In this document: positions 35,734-46,151 of the stretch, one piece after another
Layout: each line of letters begins with the position of its first letter
How positions within the stretch are numbered: position 1 is the stretch's first letter
Assembly: GCA_024680055.1 (NCBI GenBank)
Contig: JAILCP010000058.1
Location: 83,740-147,739, forward strand
Direction of reading: 5' to 3'
Source of the DNA: Lachnospiraceae bacterium
GTDB taxonomy: Bacteria; Bacillota; Clostridia; Lachnospirales; Lachnospiraceae
DNA length: 64,000 bases
Notes under the pieces: model-generated
The model's input: the letters and a program-made list of their open reading frames with translations, nothing else
Database searches by the model: none
Told to the model about the DNA's origin: nothing
Made by a program: the position numbers and the translations under genes

Positions 35734-35737
35734 AATC

Positions 35738-36970
35738 ATGAAAGACTATGACGTTATTATTATAGGCGCAGGAGCGGCAGGCCTTATGGCTGCAGTTTCT
35801 GCGGCAAAAGAAAATGCATCCGTTTTGGTGATTGAACATCTAAACAAACTTGGAAAAAAGATTTTAAGCACAGGAAACGGAAAATGTAATTATACCAACA
35901 GAAATCAGGGGGTTGAATTCTACCGGGGATCAGACCCTGATTTTGTGCTGTCATCCTTTGAACAAATGAGTCAGTGGGATACCATTTCCTTTTTTAAGGA
36001 ACTGGGAATTTATCCAAAGGAGAAAAACGGATACTTTTACCCTTATAATGAACAGGCAACCTCTGTGGTGGAAGTATTTGAAATGGCAGTGAAAAATTAC
36101 GGGGTCAACGTACTTTTAGAGTGCGATTTAATCTCGGTAAAAAAGGAAAAAACCTTTAAAATTACCACAACCAAGGGCAATTTTACCGGTAAGAATCTGA
36201 TTTTTGCCTGCGGTTTAAGGGCAGGAAGGAAGACCGGAAATGACGGAAGTGCCTTTCAATATATAGAAAACTTCGGTCATCACTTCATAGATATTGTGCC
36301 GGCACTGGTGCAAATGAAGTCTAACGAGTCTTTTCTAAAAAACCTTGCAGGAATTCGTGCAGAAACTGAACTGAAAATCCTGATAAATGACAGGGAAGTA
36401 TTCAAAGACCATGGAGAGCTTTTACACATTGATGGAGGCATCTCCGGAATCGTGGCTTTTCAGGGAAGCAGATACGCGGCTTACGGAGTTTTATATAACA
36501 AAAAGGTGAAGGCGGTAATCGATTATTTTCCAAAGGAGTCTTTCCGGACGTTATACGAAGAATTGGAGCTTCGTTTTCATACTCTTGGGAAAAACAAAAC
36601 GGCCTTAGAGGCAATGATTGGATTTTTCCCTCACAAATTGGTGCTTTCCTGGTATCAACGTTTGAATATTGACTTTAAAAAGCCCGCAAGTTCCTTATCC
36701 GGGAAGCAGTTAAAAGAGCTGGCCAATATAATCAAAGCCACTGAGTTGAAGATTACCGGTACCAAAGAGTTTGAAAGCGCTCAGGTTTGCGCCGGAGGAG
36801 TATCCACCAAGGAAGTGAATGAAACCACCATGGAATCAAAAATCGTGCCGGGTCTTTATTTTGCAGGCGAGGTGCTGGACATTGACGGCATGTGTGGCGG
36901 ATTTAATCTGCAGTGGGCCTGGTCCAGCGGATATGTTGCAGGTCACAGTGCAGCAACAAAGGAGAAATAA
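35738..36970 (+). CDS. BaiN/HI0933-family flavoprotein
   Basis: 410 aa. N-terminal FAD-binding motif IIGAGAAGLMAAVSAA, then the family block LNKLGKKILSTGNGKCNYTN, and the C-terminal GLYFAGEVLDIDGMCGGFNLQWAWSSG. This family (HI0933, YhiN, BaiN) comprises NAD(P)/FAD-dependent oxidoreductases; BaiN acts on bile-acid intermediates in some gut clostridia, but most members have no known substrate, so no specific reaction is claimed. It is followed after 2 nt by a second flavoprotein. Confidence 0.92.
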   Translation: MKDYDVIIIGAGAAGLMAAVSAAKENASVLVIEHLNKLGKKILSTGNGKCNYTNRNQGVEFYRGSDPDFVLSSFEQMSQWDTISFFKELGIYPKEKNGYFYPYNEQATSVVEVFEMAVKNYGVNVLLECDLISVKKEKTFKITTTKGNFTGKNLIFACGLRAGRKTGNDGSAFQYIENFGHHFIDIVPALVQMKSNESFLKNLAGIRAETELKILINDREVFKDHGELLHIDGGISGIVAFQGSRYAAYGVLYNKKVKAVIDYFPKESFRTLYEELELRFHTLGKNKTALEAMIGFFPHKLVLSWYQRLNIDFKKPASSLSGKQLKELANIIKATELKITGTKEFESAQVCAGGVSTKEVNETTMESKIVPGLYFAGEVLDIDGMCGGFNLQWAWSSGYVAGHSAATKEK

Positions 36971-36972
36971 GT

Positions 36973-38571
36973 TTGATTAAAATTCATCAGTTAAAGGTTC
37001 CGGTGTTATCCGAGGAACCGGTGATTATAAAAAAAGCAGCAAAAATACTTGGAATCAAAGAACAGGAGATTCTTCATACAGAGATTTTAAGGCATTCCAT
37101 TGATGCAAGAAAGGAAGCTGTTTACGACATCTACCAGTTGGCCTGTGAGGTAAAACGACAGGACCTGGTGTTAAAGCGTAAAAGCAAGGATTACAGCCTT
37201 TATCAGCCGGTGGAATATGATTTTTTTGCAAGAAGAAATAAGATTTCACGGGAGAGGAAGAAGCTGAAAACTTCCCCTGTGATCATCGGTGCAGGTCCTG
37301 CAGGGTATTTTTGCGCATGGATGCTGGCAAAACACGGTTATTCTCCGGTTTTATTAGAGCGGGGAAAGGCTGTGGAAGAAAGAGAAAAGGATGTAACAGA
37401 GTTCTTTGAAGGGGGAAGACTTTTTAAAAACTCCAATGTACAGTTTGGAGAAGGTGGTGCAGGTGCATTTTCCGACGGGAAGTTAAATACTCTTGTGAAG
37501 GATAAGGAAGGTCGCAGCAAAGAAGTGTTGAAAACCTTTGTAAAATGCGGGGCGCCGGAGGATATACTCTATGAAAGCAAGCCTCACATCGGTACGGATG
37601 TGCTGCATCAGGTATTGATAAAAATGCGCCAACAACTGCTGGAATTTGGCTGTGAAATTCATTTTAACAGTACGGTTACACAGTTTCGAATAGAAAATGA
37701 GAAAATTACCGGAGTCATTACAGAAGATGGCACCGTGTATGATACAGATGTGGTGGTTCTTGCCATTGGACACAGTGCAAGAGATACCTTCCAAACCCTT
37801 TTTGACCAAAAGGTGGACATGGAAGCCAAATCCTTTGCGGTGGGTTTTCGAGTGGAACATCCGCAGAAACAGATCAATGAGGTGCAATACGGCAAAGAAC
37901 TTGGAGAGCGTATGGCGGCAGCGCCATATAAGGTGACAGCCAAGGCAGGCAACGGACGAGGAGTTTATTCCTTTTGCATGTGCCCGGGAGGTTTTGTGGT
38001 AAATGCCAGCAGTGAACAGATGCGTACTGCTGTAAACGGTATGAGCTATCGGGCAAGAGACTCCAAAAACGCCAACTCTGCCGTGATTGTGTCAGTGGGA
38101 CCGAAGGATTATCCTTCCGCCAGCCCCCTTTCCGGCGTGGAGTTTCAGGAAAACCTTGAGAAAAAGGCTTATGAACTTGGAAAAGGAAGGATTCCGCAAC
38201 AGTTATTTATTGATTTTGAAAACAATGTGGCCTCCACTGACTATGGTGATTTTACCAGTGAGACAAAAGGTGACAGAGTGCTGACCAATTTACGCGGTGT
38301 TTTCCCTTTGGAAGTGGAGGATGCCTTTGTGGAAGGAATGCATAGCATTGGTAAAAAGTTTACCGGCTTTGACCGTAAGGATGCCATTTTATCCGCAGTG
38401 GAATCAAGAACATCCTCACCGGTAAGAATTCCTCGAAATGAAGTGATGGAAAGTAATATCAAAGGGTTATATCCGTGCGGCGAAGGGGCAGGATATGCCG
38501 GTGGAATTATGTCTGCGGCTATGGACGGCCTGAAGGTGGCCGAAATGATTGCAGCAGAATATGACAGGTAA
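36973..38571 (+). CDS. FAD-dependent dehydrogenase (COG2509-type)
   Basis: 532 aa. An N-terminal domain of about 90 aa precedes the FAD-binding motif PVIIGAGPAGYFCAWMLAKHGY. Family marks are GGAGAFSDGKLNT, FAVGFRVEHPQ and the C-terminal PCGEGAGYAGGIMSAAMDG. The ORF track starts at 36913 inside the preceding gene; the better start is TTG 36973, two nt after that gene's TAA, with a GGAG site. The substrate is unknown. The pairing of two unrelated flavoproteins between a flippase and mutS gives no obvious pathway. Confidence 0.9.
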   Translation: MIKIHQLKVPVLSEEPVIIKKAAKILGIKEQEILHTEILRHSIDARKEAVYDIYQLACEVKRQDLVLKRKSKDYSLYQPVEYDFFARRNKISRERKKLKTSPVIIGAGPAGYFCAWMLAKHGYSPVLLERGKAVEEREKDVTEFFEGGRLFKNSNVQFGEGGAGAFSDGKLNTLVKDKEGRSKEVLKTFVKCGAPEDILYESKPHIGTDVLHQVLIKMRQQLLEFGCEIHFNSTVTQFRIENEKITGVITEDGTVYDTDVVVLAIGHSARDTFQTLFDQKVDMEAKSFAVGFRVEHPQKQINEVQYGKELGERMAAAPYKVTAKAGNGRGVYSFCMCPGGFVVNASSEQMRTAVNGMSYRARDSKNANSAVIVSVGPKDYPSASPLSGVEFQENLEKKAYELGKGRIPQQLFIDFENNVASTDYGDFTSETKGDRVLTNLRGVFPLEVEDAFVEGMHSIGKKFTGFDRKDAILSAVESRTSSPVRIPRNEVMESNIKGLYPCGEGAGYAGGIMSAAMDGLKVAEMIAAEYDR

Positions 38572-38591
38572 GAGAGTAGAAAAGGATAGGT

Positions 38592-41240
38592 ATGCAACAT
38601 ATGGAACAAGTAACACCAATGATGCAAAAATATTTAGAAACCAAAGAAGAATACAAAGATTGTATTTTGTTTTATCGCCTGGGTGATTTTTATGAAATGT
38701 TTTTTGACGATGCCATTACCGCATCAAAGGAACTGGAAATTACACTGACAGGTAAAGCCTGCGGCTTAAAGGAACGGGCACCCATGTGTGGAATCCCCTT
38801 TCATTCCGCAGAAGGATATTTAAATAAACTGGTATCAAAGGGCTACAAAGTAGCTATTTGCGAACAGGTGGAAGATCCAAAGCAGGCAAAAGGACTGGTG
38901 AAAAGGGAAGTCATCCGCGTGGTGACACCGGGAACCAACACCTGCTTACAGGCATTGGATGAGGGGAAAAACAACTATCTTATGAGTATTGTGTATCTCT
39001 CTGACAGTTTTGGAATCGCAGCCTGTGATGTTACCACAGGAGATTTTTTTGTAACCGAGCTGGAACGGGATAAAAATTTAATGGACGAAATCGTCAAGTT
39101 TGAGCCGGCAGAAATTGTATGTAACGAGGCCTTTCACGTAAGTGGGGTGGAATTAAAAGAATATGTAACCAAAAACAGAGTATCCTTATCCGATTTGGAT
39201 TCCTGGTATTTTGATGACGATACGGTGGAACATGTTTTGACGGAACATTTTCATGTAAAAAAACTGGAGGCCCTTGGGCTTACCGATTATCCGGTGGGAT
39301 GTGTGGCTGCAGGAGCGTTGCTTTCCTATCTTAGAGAGACTCAGAAAAATTCCCTGAGTCATATTACCGCCATTCATCCATATGCCAACAACAAGTTTTT
39401 GATTGTGGACGGTTCCTCAAGAAGAAATTTAGAGCTGGTGGAAACCATGAGAGATAAAAGCAAGATGGGCTCTCTTTTATGGGTACTTGATAAGACCAAA
39501 ACCGCCATGGGTGCAAGAATGCTTCGAACCTTTGTGGAGCAGCCTTTGGTGGAAAAAGATAAAATCAATGAAAGATTAAATTGTATTGCAGAATTGAATC
39601 AGCATCTGATTTTAAGAGATGAACTTCGGGAGTACTTAAATCCCATTTACGATTTGGAACGATTGATCTGTAAGGTGACTTACCAGTCCGCCAATCCAAG
39701 GGATTTAATTGCATTTAAAAATTCCATAGGAATGATCCCGCCCATTAAAATTCTGCTTCAGGAATTAAAGTCTGTGTTGATTCAGGAGATGGATGGGGAA
39801 ATGGACGATTTAGGTGATTTGTATCAGTTGATTGATGAGGCCATTTTAGACGAACCACCCATTGCAACCAGAGACGGAGGAATTATTAAATCCGGTTATC
39901 TCCCGGAAATCGACCGACTTCGTGAGGCAAAAACCAAAGGAAAAGACTGGCTTGCAAAACTGGAAGCACAGGAAAGAGAAAAAACCGGTATTAAGAACTT
40001 AAAAGTAAAGTTTAACAAGGTGTTTGGTTATTACCTGGAGGTTACCAACTCCTACCTTGACATGGTGCCGGATTACTATACAAGAAAACAGACCTTAACC
40101 AATGCGGAGCGATTTATCACTCCGGAGTTAAAGGAATTGGAAGATACCATTCTTGGTTCGGAAGAACGTTTGATTAACATTGAATACAATTTGTTCTCTG
40201 AAATCAGGGAAAAAATTGCCCTGGAGGTAAAACGAATCCATTCCACAGCCAAGGCGATTGCTAGTCTGGATGCATTTTGTTCCCTGGCCTTTGTGGCAGA
40301 GCAAAATGACTATGTGAGACCAAAAATCAATACCCACGGTGTGATTGACATAAAAGAAGGTCGTCACCCGGTGGTGGAAAAAATGATGTCCAATCATCTG
40401 TTTGTGGCCAACGATACCTATTTGGATAATAAGAAAAAACGAATTTCCATTATTACAGGCCCTAACATGGCGGGAAAATCCACCTATATGAGACAGACAG
40501 CGTTGATTGTATTAATGGCTCAAATGGGAAGTTTTGTACCGGCGGGGTCTGCAGATATCGGAATTGTGGATCGTATTTTTACCCGTGTAGGTGCCTCGGA
40601 TGATTTGGCATCAGGGCAAAGTACGTTTATGCTGGAAATGACGGAAGTGGCCAACATTTTAAGAAATGCCACAGCAGACAGTCTTTTGATTTTGGACGAA
40701 ATCGGACGAGGAACCAGTACCTTTGACGGCTTAAGCATTGCCTGGGCCGTGGTGGAACATATTTCCGACCCAAAGATTCTTGGTGCCAAGGCTTTATTTG
40801 CAACCCATTATCATGAGTTGACCGAGCTGGAAGGTCGTCTTGAAAACGTCAATAACTATTGTATTGCGGTAAAAGAAAACGGAGACGATATTGTGTTTCT
40901 TCGTAAAATTGTTCCGGGAGGAGCAGATAAAAGTTACGGTATTCAGGTGGCAAAATTAGCCGGAGTACCTCAAAGCGTCATTGACCGTGCAAAAGAAATC
41001 GTGGAACAGCTGGTGGACAACGATGTGGCGGTTCATTCCGCCAATATTTCCAAAAAGGAAACATCAAAAAACGTAAAGAAAAAAGATGATTTGGAATTAT
41101 TGCAAATCAGCCTTTTTGACACGGTAAAGGATGATGACATTGTGGAAAGCATTGCACAGTTGGATATTTCCAACATGACCCCAATGGATGCATTAAACAA
41201 ATTAAACGAGTTACAGAGTAAGATTAAAAATCGGTGGTAA
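38592..41240 (+). CDS. mutS: DNA mismatch repair protein MutS
   Basis: 882 aa, full-length MutS1. The mismatch-reading motif GDFYEMFFDDA (Phe-x-Glu wedge) is near residue 36. Connector, lever and clamp domains follow; the ATPase has Walker A TGPNMAGKST, Walker B LLILDEIGRGTSTFDG and the C-terminal HTH. It recognises mismatches and recruits MutL. AAAAGGATAGGT precedes ATG 38592. mutL starts 2 nt after its stop, and miaA follows, the standard Firmicutes order. Confidence 0.98.
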   Translation: MQHMEQVTPMMQKYLETKEEYKDCILFYRLGDFYEMFFDDAITASKELEITLTGKACGLKERAPMCGIPFHSAEGYLNKLVSKGYKVAICEQVEDPKQAKGLVKREVIRVVTPGTNTCLQALDEGKNNYLMSIVYLSDSFGIAACDVTTGDFFVTELERDKNLMDEIVKFEPAEIVCNEAFHVSGVELKEYVTKNRVSLSDLDSWYFDDDTVEHVLTEHFHVKKLEALGLTDYPVGCVAAGALLSYLRETQKNSLSHITAIHPYANNKFLIVDGSSRRNLELVETMRDKSKMGSLLWVLDKTKTAMGARMLRTFVEQPLVEKDKINERLNCIAELNQHLILRDELREYLNPIYDLERLICKVTYQSANPRDLIAFKNSIGMIPPIKILLQELKSVLIQEMDGEMDDLGDLYQLIDEAILDEPPIATRDGGIIKSGYLPEIDRLREAKTKGKDWLAKLEAQEREKTGIKNLKVKFNKVFGYYLEVTNSYLDMVPDYYTRKQTLTNAERFITPELKELEDTILGSEERLINIEYNLFSEIREKIALEVKRIHSTAKAIASLDAFCSLAFVAEQNDYVRPKINTHGVIDIKEGRHPVVEKMMSNHLFVANDTYLDNKKKRISIITGPNMAGKSTYMRQTALIVLMAQMGSFVPAGSADIGIVDRIFTRVGASDDLASGQSTFMLEMTEVANILRNATADSLLILDEIGRGTSTFDGLSIAWAVVEHISDPKILGAKALFATHYHELTELEGRLENVNNYCIAVKENGDDIVFLRKIVPGGADKSYGIQVAKLAGVPQSVIDRAKEIVEQLVDNDVAVHSANISKKETSKNVKKKDDLELLQISLFDTVKDDDIVESIAQLDISNMTPMDALNKLNELQSKIKNRW

Positions 41241-41242
41241 TT

Positions 41243-43114
41243 ATGGGTAAAATACAGGTTCTTGATAAACTTACAATAGATAAAATCGCTGCCGGAGAAG
41301 TGGTGGAACGTCCCTTAAGTGTGGTAAAAGAGTTGGTGGAAAATGCCATTGATGCCGGGGCCAAAACCATTACGGTGGAAATTAAAGAAGGCGGAATCAG
41401 TATGATTCGAATCAGTGATAACGGAAGCGGTATTGCGGGTGACGACCTAAAAAACGCCTTTTTACGTCATTCCACCAGCAAAATTAAAGAGGCAGATGAT
41501 TTAAATTACATTGCTTCCCTTGGCTTTCGCGGGGAGGCCCTTTCCAGTATCAGTGCAGTTTCCATGATGGAAGTGATTACAAAGACACAGGATGAAATGA
41601 TGGGAAAAAAGATTCTTGTGGAAGGCGGAGTAATTGGTGAAATCACCGAAGTGGGGGCGCCGGACGGAACCACCATGATTGTGAGAAATTTGTTTTACAA
41701 TACCCCTGCAAGAAAGAAGTTTTTAAAAACACCTCAGACTGAGGCAGGATATATTTCTTCCATGATGGAGCATTTAAGTCTGTCACGACCGGACATTGCC
41801 ATGCGTTTTATTGTAAATGGACAAACCAGATTACAGACAGCGGGAAACGGCAACTTAAAAGACAATATTTATCGTATTTTCGGCCGTGATGTAATGAATG
41901 ATTTAATGCCTTTTACCCTGGAAGAAGATGGCATTGCCATAGAGGGATTTATGGCCAAACCGGCCCTTTCAAGGGGAAACAGAAGCTATGAAAACTTTTT
42001 TGTGAACGGAAGATACATTAAAAGTACCATGTTGAGCAAGGCCTGTGAAGAGGGCTATAAAAGCTTTATTATGCAGCATAAATTTCCTTTTGTGATTTTG
42101 AACATAAAGGTGGATGCAGCCAAGGTGGATGTGAATGTGCATCCTACCAAAATGGAGGTTCGTTTTAGCGAAGAACCAAAATTATATGACATGCTGGTGA
42201 AACATATTCGTTATATGCTTTCCCATCAGGATTTGATTGCAGGCGCACCGATGGTGGAAGAAAAGGAAGCAAAACAGGAGCATAAAAAAGTGCTTGACCA
42301 AATGGTAAAGCCGGAACCTTTTGAAGGTAATAAATTAGAGCAGCTAAGAAGATATGTAAAAGAAACCTCTCCTTATGAGCCAAAGTTTAAAAGGGAGGTG
42401 CAGCCAATCTACCAAAAACCGGTAATACCAAAGATGCCGGAGGTTACAAAGGAAGTGGAGATACCGCCGGAGCCGGTTGTTGAAAAACCGGTGCAGCAGT
42501 CTCTTTTTCAGGAGGACCTTCATTTTCTGGATAAAAAAACAAGGGAAAAGCATCGAATTATCGGACAGGTATTCGAAACCTATTGGCTGGTGGAGTTTAA
42601 CGACAGTTTGTATATCATCGATCAACACGCTGCCCATGAGCGTATTTTGTACGAAAAAACCATGAAGCAGCTGGAAACCAAAGAAATGTCTTCGCAGCAA
42701 CTGTGCCCGCCAATGGTGATCAGTTTAAGCGATCGGGAATTGCTTCTTTTAAACCGTTATAAGGAACAGTTTGAAGCCATTGGTTTTGGCCTTGAAGAAT
42801 TTGGCGGAAATGATATGATTATTAATCAGGTACCGTATAACATGTTTGGTCTTGATAATAAAGAGCTGTTTTTGTCTATGGTGGATGAATTGGAAGATTT
42901 TTCCGGAAAGGAAACACCAAGCATCGTACTTGCCAAGGTGGCAATGATGTCCTGCAAGGCGGCGGTAAAAGGAAATCAGCATATTTCCAGAAAAGAGGCT
43001 GAAAGCATTATTGATGAGCTTTTGGAAATGGAGAATCCGTACCATTGTCCTCATGGAAGACCAACCATTATTGAAATGAAAAAAACAGAGATGGAACGCA
43101 GGTTCCATAGATAG
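41243..43114 (+). CDS. mutL: DNA mismatch repair protein MutL
   Basis: 623 aa. N-terminal GHKL ATPase: IAAGEVVERPLSVVKELVENAIDAG, DNGSGI, GFRGEALSSI and NTPARKKFLK. A Pro/Glu-rich linker (about 335-425) is followed by the C-terminal dimerisation domain. The endonuclease motif is DQHAAHERILYEK (DQHAxxERxxYE type) together with SCKAAVKGNQ and CPHGRPT, so the protein should nick DNA in the manner of MutL in bacteria lacking MutH. The start is set at ATG 41243; the upstream GTG in the ORF track lies within the mutS stop region. Confidence 0.97.
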   Translation: MGKIQVLDKLTIDKIAAGEVVERPLSVVKELVENAIDAGAKTITVEIKEGGISMIRISDNGSGIAGDDLKNAFLRHSTSKIKEADDLNYIASLGFRGEALSSISAVSMMEVITKTQDEMMGKKILVEGGVIGEITEVGAPDGTTMIVRNLFYNTPARKKFLKTPQTEAGYISSMMEHLSLSRPDIAMRFIVNGQTRLQTAGNGNLKDNIYRIFGRDVMNDLMPFTLEEDGIAIEGFMAKPALSRGNRSYENFFVNGRYIKSTMLSKACEEGYKSFIMQHKFPFVILNIKVDAAKVDVNVHPTKMEVRFSEEPKLYDMLVKHIRYMLSHQDLIAGAPMVEEKEAKQEHKKVLDQMVKPEPFEGNKLEQLRRYVKETSPYEPKFKREVQPIYQKPVIPKMPEVTKEVEIPPEPVVEKPVQQSLFQEDLHFLDKKTREKHRIIGQVFETYWLVEFNDSLYIIDQHAAHERILYEKTMKQLETKEMSSQQLCPPMVISLSDRELLLLNRYKEQFEAIGFGLEEFGGNDMIINQVPYNMFGLDNKELFLSMVDELEDFSGKETPSIVLAKVAMMSCKAAVKGNQHISRKEAESIIDELLEMENPYHCPHGRPTIIEMKKTEMERRFHR

Positions 43115-43121
43115 GAATTTT

Positions 43122-44072
43122 ATGGATAAAAAGAAACCTTTAGTGATTATTGCCGGTCCTACCGCCTCAGGTAAGTCGGCAATTTCCATTGCGTTGGCAA
43201 AGAAAATCAACGGAGCGATTATTTCTGCAGACAGTATGCAGGTATATAAGTATATGGATATCGGTTCGGCAAAGATTATGCCGGAGGAGATGGAGGGAGT
43301 TCCTCATTACCTGGTGGATGAACTGATGCCGGAGGAGGAATTTCATGTGGCAAGATTTCAGGAAATGGCAAAAAAGGCTCTGGATGAAATCTATGAAAAG
43401 GGAATGATTCCCATTGTTGTGGGAGGAACCGGTTTTTATATTCAGGCTCTTTTATACGACATAGATTTTTCAGAGGAACCGGAGAACACAGCCTACCGAA
43501 AAGAACTTGAAAAAATCGGAGAAGAGAAGGGTGCCCAGGCTCTTTTTGACATGCTGGAAAAGGTGGATCCAAAATCCTGCGAGACCATTCATAAAAACAA
43601 CATGAAACGTGTGATTCGGGCGCTGGAGTTTTATCACAACACAGGGATGCCTATTTCTTTGCACAATGAGGAGCAAAGGGAAAAAGAATCGCCGTATCAT
43701 TTTGATTTTTTTGTGCTTACAGATGAAAGAGAAAAATTGTATGGGCGAATTGATGAAAGAGTAGACAAAATGATGGACATGGGACTATTGGATGAAGTGA
43801 AACAGCTCAAAGATATGGGCTATCACAAAGACATGGTTTCCATGCAGGGACTTGGTTATAAAGAAATTTTATCGTATCTCATGGGAGAATGTTCCCTTGA
43901 GGATGCGATTTACACTATAAAAAGAGACACACGTCATTTCGCAAAACGACAAATTACCTGGTTCAAAAGGGAAAAACAGGTGATCTGGTTAAACCGCAGC
44001 GATTATGATCAAAGTAGTGAAAAAATTCTGCAGGAAATGATGATGCATATAAGAAAGGATATATTATGTTAG
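43122..44072 (+). CDS. miaA: tRNA dimethylallyltransferase
   Basis: 316 aa, transfers dimethylallyl to A37 of tRNAs reading U-starting codons. P-loop GPTASGKSAI, SADSMQVYKYMDIGSAK, VVGGTGFYIQALLYD and the C-terminal DTRHFAKRQITWFKRE are all present. TAGGAA precedes the ATG. It overlaps the next gene by 7 nt. In bacilli hfq commonly follows miaA; it is absent here. Confidence 0.97.
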   Translation: MDKKKPLVIIAGPTASGKSAISIALAKKINGAIISADSMQVYKYMDIGSAKIMPEEMEGVPHYLVDELMPEEEFHVARFQEMAKKALDEIYEKGMIPIVVGGTGFYIQALLYDIDFSEEPENTAYRKELEKIGEEKGAQALFDMLEKVDPKSCETIHKNNMKRVIRALEFYHNTGMPISLHNEEQREKESPYHFDFFVLTDEREKLYGRIDERVDKMMDMGLLDEVKQLKDMGYHKDMVSMQGLGYKEILSYLMGECSLEDAIYTIKRDTRHFAKRQITWFKREKQVIWLNRSDYDQSSEKILQEMMMHIRKDILC

Positions 44073-45355
44073 AGGATATTGTAAAAAAACAATACAAAGA
44101 ATTTGGAATTGATGAGGATGTCTATGAATTTGGGAAAAAAGTTCTTGAGGATTTGAAACCAAGATTTGATGATATTGATAAAGTGGCTGAAATCAACCAT
44201 TTACGGGTGATGAAGGCCTTTGCTAAAAATCGTGTAAGAACAGAATGTTTTAACACGGCAACCGGATATGGATACGACGATGTGGGAAGGGACACCTTGG
44301 AAGATGTTTATGCTGACCTTTTTCATGGGGAAGCGGCTTTGGTGCGTCCTCAGATCACCTGCGGAACCCATGCCCTTGCCCTTGCCTTAATGTCCAATTT
44401 GAGACCGGGCGATGAGCTTTTATCCCCTGTGGGAAAACCTTACGATACTTTAGAGGAAGTAATCGGAATCAGAGAATCCAAGGGATCTCTTGCTGAATAC
44501 GGTATTTCCTATCGACAGGTAGATTTACTTGAGGACGGATCCTTTGATTATGAAACTATCAAAAAGGCCATCAACGAGAAAACCAGGTTGGTGACCATTC
44601 AAAGATCCAAAGGTTATGCCACAAGACCAACTTTAAGTGTGGAAAGTATCGGGGAATTAATTTCCTTTGTGAAAAACATAAAACCGGATGTAATTGTAAT
44701 GGTGGACAACTGCTATGGTGAATTTGTGGAAACCATTGAACCTTTGGATGTGGGAGCTGACATGATGGTGGGCTCACTGATTAAAAACCTGGGAGGCGGA
44801 CTTGCACCAATCGGCGGTTACATTGTGGGTAAAAAGGAATGCATTGATAATGCAGCTTACCGCTTGACTTCTCCGGGACTTGGAAAAGAAGTGGGTGCAT
44901 CCCTTGGGGTTATTAACACCTTTTACCAGGGACTGTTCTTTGCACCGACCGTGGTTGCCAGCGCGTTAAAAGGAGCTATTTTTGCCGCCAATATTTATGA
45001 AAGACTGGGATTTGACGTACATCCAAATGCCACAGAACCCCGTTACGATATTATTCAGGCCATTTCCTTCCACAAACCGGAAGGGTTGATTGGATTCTGC
45101 GAAGGAATTCAGGCCGCAGCTCCGGTTGACAGCTATGTAACACCGGAACCTTGGGATATGCCGGGGTATGACGATCAGGTTATTATGGCCGCAGGTGCTT
45201 TTATTCAGGGTTCCTCCATTGAACTTTCCGCGGATGGACCGTTAAGAGCGCCTTATACAGCATTTTTCCAGGGTGGACTTACCTGGAATCATGCAAAGCA
45301 GGGAATCCTTACATCCCTTCAAAAATTAAAAGAAAAAGGAATGGTGACCCTTTAA
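44066..45355 (+). CDS. YnbB-type PLP-dependent enzyme (methionine gamma-lyase family)
   Basis: 429 aa, COG4100 group, once labelled aluminium-resistance protein. Family marks include NTATGYGYDDVGRDTLE, ITCGTHALALAL, the putative PLP-lysine region MVGSLIKNLGGGLAPIGGYI (Lys in SLIKN) and DNCYGEF. Related to Cys/Met metabolism fold-type I enzymes; the substrate is not established. It overlaps miaA and is last in the 15-kb rightward run. No terminator is evident after it. Confidence 0.9.
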   Translation: MLEDIVKKQYKEFGIDEDVYEFGKKVLEDLKPRFDDIDKVAEINHLRVMKAFAKNRVRTECFNTATGYGYDDVGRDTLEDVYADLFHGEAALVRPQITCGTHALALALMSNLRPGDELLSPVGKPYDTLEEVIGIRESKGSLAEYGISYRQVDLLEDGSFDYETIKKAINEKTRLVTIQRSKGYATRPTLSVESIGELISFVKNIKPDVIVMVDNCYGEFVETIEPLDVGADMMVGSLIKNLGGGLAPIGGYIVGKKECIDNAAYRLTSPGLGKEVGASLGVINTFYQGLFFAPTVVASALKGAIFAANIYERLGFDVHPNATEPRYDIIQAISFHKPEGLIGFCEGIQAAAPVDSYVTPEPWDMPGYDDQVIMAAGAFIQGSSIELSADGPLRAPYTAFFQGGLTWNHAKQGILTSLQKLKEKGMVTL

Positions 45356-45363
45356 TTTGCTTC

Positions 45364-45392
45364 TATACATAAAAACTGAATTATGCTAAAAT
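45364..45392 (+). promoter_or_regulatory. Possible promoter of the radC-mre block
   Basis: TATACA, a 17-nt spacer and TAAAAT, 61 nt upstream of the radC start. The -35 box is weak. Confidence 0.4.
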
Positions 45393-45452
45393 AAGTAGAT
45401 GCCAAGTTTAAATGTGGGTGAATGAGACCTTTTGGTTAAGAAAGGATTACCC

Positions 45453-46136
45453 ATGAAAAAAGAACATATGAAAGACCTGCCAATTGCTCAGCAACCTTAT
45501 GAAGTTTGTTGGAATTACGGAGCTTCTGCACTGACAGATGCACAGCTATTGTCCATAATTATGAAAAACGGCACAAAGGATGTAAATGTCCTTGAACTTT
45601 CCGGCAGTTTATTGGGAGAAGAGGGGAATTTACTTTCCCTGATCAATACTTCCCGAAACGGGTTATTAAAGCTGAAGGGAATCGGCAGGGTTAAAGCTAT
45701 GCAAATAGAGTGCATAGTGGAACTGGCAAAGCGAATTTCCGTATTGAACATTACAAAGGGAGTGCAAATCAAAGATGCATCCATGCTGATGGAGTATTTT
45801 GGCGCCAAGCTGAAATTCCTAAAGAAGGAGCATTTGTTTGCAGTTTTCCTGGATACTAAATGTCATTTCAAAAAGGAAGTTTTGCTTTCGGTGGGAACGG
45901 TGAATGCATCCATTATTTCCCCACGTGAAATCTTTATTGAAGCTTTGAAGGAAGAGGCAGTGTATGTGATTTTAGTACACAATCATCCAAGCGGTGATGT
46001 AACGCCCAGCAAGGCGGATATGGAGGTGACCGGCGTGGTGAAAGAAATCGGGGATTTGCTGGAAATACCACTGCTGGATCATATTATTATAGGCGATAAT
46101 TCATATTTTAGTATGAAAGAATATAAACTGCTTTAG
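45453..46136 (+). CDS. radC: RadC/YsxA-family JAMM-domain protein
   Basis: 227 aa. An N-terminal helix-hairpin-helix (LLKLKGIGRVKAMQIECIVELAKR) is followed by an MPN+/JAMM domain with the metal motif HNHPSGDVTPSKAD. Long called a DNA repair protein, but the family's function is doubtful; it resembles a metallopeptidase or deubiquitinase fold. The start is set at ATG 45453 (AAAGGA site), not at TTG 45432. It lies next to mreB as in many Firmicutes. Confidence 0.93.
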   Translation: MKKEHMKDLPIAQQPYEVCWNYGASALTDAQLLSIIMKNGTKDVNVLELSGSLLGEEGNLLSLINTSRNGLLKLKGIGRVKAMQIECIVELAKRISVLNITKGVQIKDASMLMEYFGAKLKFLKKEHLFAVFLDTKCHFKKEVLLSVGTVNASIISPREIFIEALKEEAVYVILVHNHPSGDVTPSKADMEVTGVVKEIGDLLEIPLLDHIIIGDNSYFSMKEYKLL

Positions 46137-46151
46137 GAGGAGATAGGAAAG

